Shown: piece by piece, positions 59,897-64,000 of the stretch
How positions within the stretch are numbered: the first letter of the stretch is position 1
Layout of the letters: every line of letters starts with the position of its first letter
NCBI RefSeq assembly: GCF_036345175.1
Contig: NZ_CP107780.1
Coordinates: 1,364,001 to 1,428,000 of the forward strand
DNA from: Streptomyces sp. NBC_00576
GTDB lineage: Bacteria; Actinomycetota; Actinomycetes; Streptomycetales; Streptomycetaceae
Direction: 5' to 3'
Length of the DNA: 64,000 bases
Translations under genes and position numbers: made by a program
The notes under the pieces: model-generated
Database searches by the model: none
The model's input: the letters and a program-made list of their open reading frames with translations, nothing else
What the model was told of the DNA's origin: nothing

Positions 59897-61218
59897 GATG
59901 TCGCCTTGCTCATGTTCGTGCCGAACTCGGCGGGCGGGATCTGGCGCAGGAACGATTTGTCGGTGTTGGTCAGCAGCGGGTCGGCCTGGTCGGACGGCAG
60001 TGCCTGGTCCCAGGAGAGCTGGAAGCTCGGCGCGTTCTGCACCAGGCCGTAGACGAACGTGAGCCACGCCTTGTCGGACGACGACTTCACCGTCGCCAGC
60101 TTCGACTCCAGGCCATTGACCGGCGGCACACTGCCGGCGGCGAGGTAGGCGTCGACCTGGGAGTCGTTCAGAACGTAGTCGTTGAAGTACGTCAGCGCGG
60201 CCGACTTGTTCTTGGTGGCCGAGTTCAGCGACAGGAAGTTCGAGGGGTTGCCGACGATGCTGTCCGCCTTGCCGGCGCCGCCGGGCAGCGTCGGGAAGGC
60301 GGTGTAGCCCAGGTCGCCCTTGGCCAGGAAGTCGGGCGCGGCCTTGGCGATGTTGGCGTACTCCCAGGTGCCCATCACCTCCATCGCCGCCTTGCCCGTG
60401 TAGAGCAGGGCCGTGGAGGCGCCCTGGTCGTAGCTGACGGAGGAAGCGTTGTCGCCGAAGGCGCCGGCCTTCGACAGGTCCTGCAGGTACTGGTTGGCCT
60501 GGGTGACCGAGGGGTCCTTCCAGGCCGAGGCGTCACCGGAGGCGATCTTCGTGAAGACGTCGGAGCCGCCCTGGCGGTCCAGCAGGTACTCCAGGTACAT
60601 CAGCGTCGGCCACTTGGAGTTCGCCGCGAGCGACATCGGCACAACGTCCTTCGCCTTCAGCTTCTTCACGGCCGCCAGCAGATCGGCGTACGTCTTCGGC
60701 GGCTCGACGCCCGCATCGGCCAGCACCTTCTTGTTGTAGTAGAGGACGACCGGGGCGAGACCGTTGGCGGGCACACCGTAGACCTTGCCGTCGAAGGTGG
60801 CACTCTGCATCACACTGGGGGTGAACCGGTCGGCCTTCACGTCCGACGCCCTCAGCGTGTCGACCTTGCCCGCCTTGACGTAGTCGTTCAGCGCGCCGCC
60901 GCCCCAGCTGAAGAAGATGTCCGGAGCCTGGTTCGCGCCGAAGGCGACACGCAGCTTCTGCTTGTAGTCGTCGTTGGCGAACAGCCTCAGGGTGATCTTC
61001 TCGTCCGGGTGGTCGTTGTTGTAGGCGTCGACGGACTCCTTCAGGATCGTCTGGTCGTTGAGCGCCCACATCGTCAGGCCCTTCGCCGACGACGTCGTGG
61101 ACGGCCCCGACGTCCCGCACGCGGCGAGGCCCAGGGCCGCCGACGCGGTGACCGCAATCGCAACGGCGCCTCGAATTCTGGGAGTTCCGAGAATTCCGCT
61201 GATAGGGATTCCCCGCAT
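59893..61218 (-). CDS. ABC sugar-binding lipoprotein (CUT1 family)
   Basis: 441 residues from ATG at 61216-61218. Lipoprotein signal with lipobox LGLAAC at about residues 29-34. Family 1 solute-binding fold: WALNDQTILKESVDAYNNDH, FSWGGGALNDYVKAGKV, GKVYGVPANGLAPVVLYYNK, AAMEVMGTWEYANIAK. First gene of the importer-GH3 operon. Two CGAAANNNTTTCG palindromes upstream (65 and 164 bp from the ATG) imply LacI control. Ligand probably an arabino- or xylo-oligosaccharide. Confidence 0.9.
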   Translation of the reverse strand: MRGIPISGILGTPRIRGAVAIAVTASAALGLAACGTSGPSTTSSAKGLTMWALNDQTILKESVDAYNNDHPDEKITLRLFANDDYKQKLRVAFGANQAPDIFFSWGGGALNDYVKAGKVDTLRASDVKADRFTPSVMQSATFDGKVYGVPANGLAPVVLYYNKKVLADAGVEPPKTYADLLAAVKKLKAKDVVPMSLAANSKWPTLMYLEYLLDRQGGSDVFTKIASGDASAWKDPSVTQANQYLQDLSKAGAFGDNASSVSYDQGASTALLYTGKAAMEVMGTWEYANIAKAAPDFLAKGDLGYTAFPTLPGGAGKADSIVGNPSNFLSLNSATKNKSAALTYFNDYVLNDSQVDAYLAAGSVPPVNGLESKLATVKSSSDKAWLTFVYGLVQNAPSFQLSWDQALPSDQADPLLTNTDKSFLRQIPPAEFGTNMSKATS

Positions 61219-61282
61219 GGTGTGCCTCTCTTCTCTCGGCATGCCATTGGCATGGGTGAGGCAGGCGAACCGGAAACCGTCA

Positions 61283-61295
61283 CGAAAAGGTTTCG
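61283..61295. promoter_or_regulatory. LacI-type operator CGAAAAGGTTTCG
   Basis: Palindrome of the CGAAANNNTTTCG class, 65 bp upstream of the sugar-binding protein start. Confidence 0.7.
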
Positions 61296-61381
61296 GATGC
61301 CTCACCGCGGGTGGCCTGCCTGCTGACCGGGACCCTGACACGACTTTCACACCGGGGACAAGGACGGGAATTCCTCGGTTA

Positions 61382-61394
61382 CGAAACACTTTCG
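61382..61394. promoter_or_regulatory. LacI-type operator CGAAACACTTTCG
   Basis: Second palindrome of the class, 99 bp upstream of the first (centre to centre). The pair could allow looping. Confidence 0.68.
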
Positions 61395-61519
61395 CGCACC
61401 GCGCGGAAATGCCGAGAAGGACGACCGCTCGCCAGTGAGCGGAGCCTCAGAGGGGGCCGTCCGGCGAAGGGCGTGCGGACGTATTCCGCCGTCTTGCCAC
61501 GTGCGCCAACCGGCTCGGC

Positions 61520-61714
61520 TTGGAAGGCGGCGATGTCGGAGGGCTCGCGGCCGACGCCGCCGGGCACCGGGGTGACCCGGGCGGCGATGCCGTCGAGCTC
61601 GGCCGGGCGACGTCCCCGGCTCGGGGCGCGGTGGATGCCGACGTCAGTGACGGTAGGGCCGGGCTTGGCATGCTCCGGCGCGACGAGACCGGGCACGTCC
61701 GCGGTGACGACGTC
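61520..61714 (-). pseudogene. folD: folD 3' fragment
   Basis: About 65 codons resembling the C-terminal part of methylenetetrahydrofolate dehydrogenase/cyclohydrolase: VVTADVPGLVAPEHAKPGPT, VTDVGIHR, then ARVTPVPGGVGREPSDIAAF (the ITPVPGGVGPMT motif region). The N-terminal catalytic half is missing and the C-terminus runs into unrelated sequence, so it is non-functional debris. No start or ribosome site. Confidence 0.6.
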
Positions 61715-61947
61715 GCACGGCGTGCACTGCCACGCACGGTGTCATGGCCCTTGACCGGCTCGTTGACCCGTCGTCAAAAGGGCAACACTCGCCAAAGCGA
61801 GCCCGTTCGCAGCAGGGTGCTGTCGTCCCGTGAAGCCTGACATCGAGCCTGCCCTGACTGGATCCAGCCCCTGCCGGCGACGCAAGCGGACGCACACGGC
61901 TTGCATGAGCACAACCTGCTTCGAAGCGGAGCAACACAGCGCGGGAC

Positions 61948-61968
61948 CGCCGGTTGGCCAAACTGGCG
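61948..61968. repeat. Palindrome, copy 2 (CGCCGGTTGGCCAAACTGGCG-like)
   Basis: Differs at one or two arm positions from copies at 5753-5773 and 62455-62475. The flanks are not conserved as far as in the other two. Confidence 0.45.
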
Positions 61969-62454
61969 TCGGGGATCGAGCGCCATCGCATCCCAGGCGA
62001 ACCTGGGAAAGAGGTCGGCCCGCATCAGGCTGGCCTGCACATCGACATCGGCCTCGGTGCGCGATGCATGGGAGACACTGATGAGCTGCAGGGCGCTCGG
62101 TGCAGCCCTACACGCATACCGGCGGGGGGGCCTTGAAGTAGCAGGCGCCGTCGACGGCCGGCCGCCAGGTCTGTCGGCGCCAAGTGCCGTCGGCGAGGCA
62201 GCGGCCGACCCGGCCCATGGTGATGGTGGTGAAGGTCAGCGCATCATGTCGAGCCGATGGTTCGAGCGCCCTTTCTCATGGGCTCAAGGTCGCGACGCAC
62301 TCCACATGATGCGTCATCGGAAAGGCATGAATCGGCACGGCACCTGATACGCCAAGCATGTACGCGATCGTCCACGCATCCGGCGAATCTCGTCACCCCG
62401 TGGGAGCCGCGCTCCGGCGATCTCGTCGTGAGCGAGGGGAACATAGCCGCACAT

Positions 62455-62475
62455 CGCCGGTTAGCCAAACCGGTG
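62455..62475. repeat. Palindrome, copy 3 (CGCCGGTTAGCCAAACCGGTG)
   Basis: Matches the reverse complement of copy 1 at 20 of 21 positions and, with small gaps, for about 15 further bases (GTTCCTGCAGACGATTGTTGT against GTTTCTCCTGATCATTGTCT). It lies 200 bp before the presumed xis start. Confidence 0.5.
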
Positions 62476-62655
62476 TTCCTGCAGACGATTGTTGTCCAAC
62501 GTCTGCCCGAGCACCACCGCGGATCGATCCATCGGCGAGAACTCACCACCGCTGCAGAGGCGGAATCCCTGCTCTCCGTTTGCGCGTCGTCCGTCGCCGG
62601 AGGTTCTTCTCCAGTACCCGTTTGGTGCTCCATACCGCCCGGAGATCCACCACAC

Positions 62656-62976
62656 TTGCCCCCCGAACCGATAGCAGCTTCCACAAACCGTCAGCCGCGC
62701 AAGCAACAGGAGGGCGCGCCACCCTCCGTAGCCAGATGCACTGTCTCCGTCCAAGATGACAACCGTTCGTCTTTCCTGGCCAACGCCTGGTATTCGACGA
62801 GCGACCTCGCCGCCTGTCTGCACGTGGACACCTCGACTCTGCGGCGCTGGCGCACCGCTCGACCACCGCAGGGCCCGCCGTTCGTCTCCGTTTCGGAACG
62901 CGTCGTCCTGTACAGCGCGCTCGACGTGGAGGAATGGCTGCACAGCCGCCGGACCGTCCCGGGCCGAGAAGCCTGA
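62656..62976 (+). CDS. xis: Excisionase-like helix-turn-helix protein of the right-hand element
   Basis: About 106 residues from a possible TTG at 62656 (the start is uncertain; the domain begins near 62790). The C-terminal part STSDLAACLHVDTSTLRRWR followed by SERVVLYSALDVEEWLHSRR is the AlpA/MerR-like excisionase fold. Its stop overlaps the integrase ATG (TGATG), the same coupling seen in the AICE at 7457. This is a second, independent integration module. Confidence 0.7.
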   Translation: MPPEPIAASTNRQPRKQQEGAPPSVARCTVSVQDDNRSSFLANAWYSTSDLAACLHVDTSTLRRWRTARPPQGPPFVSVSERVVLYSALDVEEWLHSRRTVPGREA

Positions 62977-64000
62977 TGGCCGAGAAGGCCATTGTTCCGG
63001 TCGGTGTCCGACTCTCCACCGACATCGAATACCGGCCCGATCGCCCCCATCCCTACCGAGCGCGGGTCCGCTGGTTCGATCCCGCTACGAAGCGGCGCCT
63101 GTCCCTGTCGGAGGGAAAGGCGGACGAGGACGAGGCGCAGGAGTGGCTCCAGGACATCATCGAAGCCGCGCAGGCCGGACTGTCCCCATCGCTCGCCACC
63201 ATGAAACTCGCCGAATACGGCGACGCGAACATGGATCTCGCCCTGCGCGGGCTGGAGTTGAAGACCCTCGACCCCTATCTCGCGGGTTGGCGGATGCGCG
63301 TGGTCCCTGCCCTGGGCCACCTCGCCGTACGGATGATCACCAACGGCATCGTCGACCGCACCGTGCAGAACTGGATCGTCGACGAACACAGCCGCTCCAC
63401 GGTCAAGAACACCATCGCCGTCTTGGTCCGCGTCATGGAACAGGCAGTCCGCGACGGCATCATCAAAGTCAACCCCGCCCGCATCAGCGGCTGGCAGAAG
63501 CTCTACAAGCAGGCCGAGGACGAACTCCGCGACCCCCGGGCCCTCGCCCTGCCCGACTGGGACACGCTCGTCCAGCTGGCCGACGCACTCGTGGCCGCCT
63601 CCTACAACCACTACCGCGGCTGGGGCGACGTCGTCCTGTTCGCCGCGAGCACCGCTGCCCGGATCGGGGAAGCCTCCGGGTGCCGCGTCGGAGATATTGA
63701 CACCAGCCAGTGGATCTGGACGGTACGGCGGCAGACCACGCCCGCGCCCGGCGGACTCACCGACAAGGGCACCAAGGGCAAGCGCGCCCGGAAGGTTCCC
63801 ATCATCGAGGAGATCCGCCCGCTCATGGCCCAGCGTATCCTCTCCGCCGGCCCCGCCCCTGACGCACGTCTGTTCACCGGCCCACGCGGAGGACGCGTCT
63901 CCACCGCGGTCCTGCGCGACGCGACCCACTGGGACGAGGTCGTCACCCGCCTCGGCTACGAGCACCTGCGCCGCCACGATCTCCGCCACACCGGACTGAC
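62976..64000 (+). CDS. int: Tyrosine site-specific integrase, 3' end outside window
   Basis: About 341 residues visible. N-terminal beta domain (YRARVRWFDPATKRRLSLSE), core-binding helices (TVKNTIAVLVRVMEQAVRDG), then catalytic Box I Arg in STAARIGEASGCRVGD, the Lys in GTKGKRARKVPI and Box II HDLRHTGLT at the window edge. The nucleophile Tyr should follow outside. Not closely similar to the AICE integrase. The gene points right, so its att site should lie beyond 64 kb, possibly an intact tRNA-Pro partner of the fragment at 2987. Confidence 0.88.
   Translation, partial: MAEKAIVPVGVRLSTDIEYRPDRPHPYRARVRWFDPATKRRLSLSEGKADEDEAQEWLQDIIEAAQAGLSPSLATMKLAEYGDANMDLALRGLELKTLDPYLAGWRMRVVPALGHLAVRMITNGIVDRTVQNWIVDEHSRSTVKNTIAVLVRVMEQAVRDGIIKVNPARISGWQKLYKQAEDELRDPRALALPDWDTLVQLADALVAASYNHYRGWGDVVLFAASTAARIGEASGCRVGDIDTSQWIWTVRRQTTPAPGGLTDKGTKGKRARKVPIIEEIRPLMAQRILSAGPAPDARLFTGPRGGRVSTAVLRDATHWDEVVTRLGYEHLRRHDLRHTGL

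Larger units (their letters stand above)
61219..62655. other. Long non-coding stretch with relics before the integration module
   Basis: About 1.4 kb with no intact gene. It holds the transporter promoter with two LacI-type operators (to about 61400), a folD fragment (61520-61714), two copies of the CCGGTTnGCCAAAC palindrome and a minus-strand fragment around 62120-62230 (TWRRQTWRPAVDGACYFKAP) that may be transposase debris. Typical of repeatedly invaded DNA next to an integrase. Confidence 0.5.

Noticed and set aside
62244..62684. Minus-strand open frame containing NTGLANRR
   Set aside because: Similarity to the 5.7-kb region is limited to the palindrome and its short flank; no protein-level conservation beyond it.
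1..64000. CRISPR arrays, rRNA genes, complete insertion sequences, riboswitches
   Set aside because: None recognised by eye: no regularly spaced direct repeats, no rRNA signatures and no intact transposase gene.

Overview
The window is high-GC actinobacterial DNA, almost certainly from a Streptomyces: GC-rich third codon positions, frequent GTG starts, chains of overlapping start and stop codons, SpdB/TraSA-type plasmid-transfer genes and secreted arabinan-degrading enzymes. It begins in ordinary chromosome (a GAF-domain sensor running off the left edge and a cyclase-family hydrolase) and enters an accessory region at about 3.0 kb, where the 3' half of a tRNA-Pro marks an integration junction.

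From 3.2 to 27.6 kb the DNA is layered mobile material. A 762-residue zinc-motif protein of unknown function (minus strand) and a DUF4365-like gene with its partner (plus strand) were probably neighbours before an actinomycete integrative and conjugative element (AICE) of about 19 kb inserted between them. The AICE is bounded by a 13-bp direct repeat (5841-5853 and 24818-24830). Its left end carries the 3' half of a tRNA-Arg(UCU), but no matching 5' half is present, so it does not sit in a normal tRNA target. The backbone is pSAM2-like: int, xis, rep, spd genes, traSA (FtsK-like), a KorSA-like GntR repressor, and a Nudix gene resembling the pSAM2 immunity factor. Shared palindromic operators lie at the repressor-controlled promoters. 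Cargo includes two AT-rich convergent genes (DUF3644 type and a membrane protein), a DUF6000-like gene, an Mrr-type endonuclease with a long coiled coil, and a six-gene overlapping operon divergent from another GntR regulator.

From 27.7 to 38.0 kb is a carboxylic-acid catabolic cluster. Acyl-CoA dehydrogenase and CoA-transferase genes are divergent from a LysR gene, an alpha/beta hydrolase, a two-subunit thiamine-diphosphate decarboxylase, an aldehyde dehydrogenase, an MFS dicarboxylate-type transporter, a MaoC-like hydratase and a CitE-like lyase. The CoA-transferase/hydratase/lyase trio matches the logic of itaconate degradation (itaconate to citramalyl-CoA to pyruvate and acetyl-CoA). From 38.4 to 45.5 kb there is an amino-acid permease and a five-gene coupled operon with three tandem RraA-like aldolase genes, an aminotransferase and a hydrolase, opposite a second LysR gene. 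This is a plausible route for a branched hydroxy amino acid through a 4-hydroxy-2-oxo acid to pyruvate.

From 45.6 to 61.2 kb is an arabinan/pentosan utilisation locus: four secreted GH43-type enzymes with AbfB or ricin-type binding modules, a sialidase-fold (GH93-like) enzyme, a LacI regulator, a GH3 glycosidase and an ABC sugar importer. Palindromes of form CGAAANNNTTTCG precede both the GH93-like gene and the transporter. The right end (61.2-64 kb) holds a folD remnant, then an excisionase and a tyrosine integrase that runs off the edge. That integrase may be the partner of the left-hand tRNA-Pro junction, which would make most of the window a single island of more than 60 kb.
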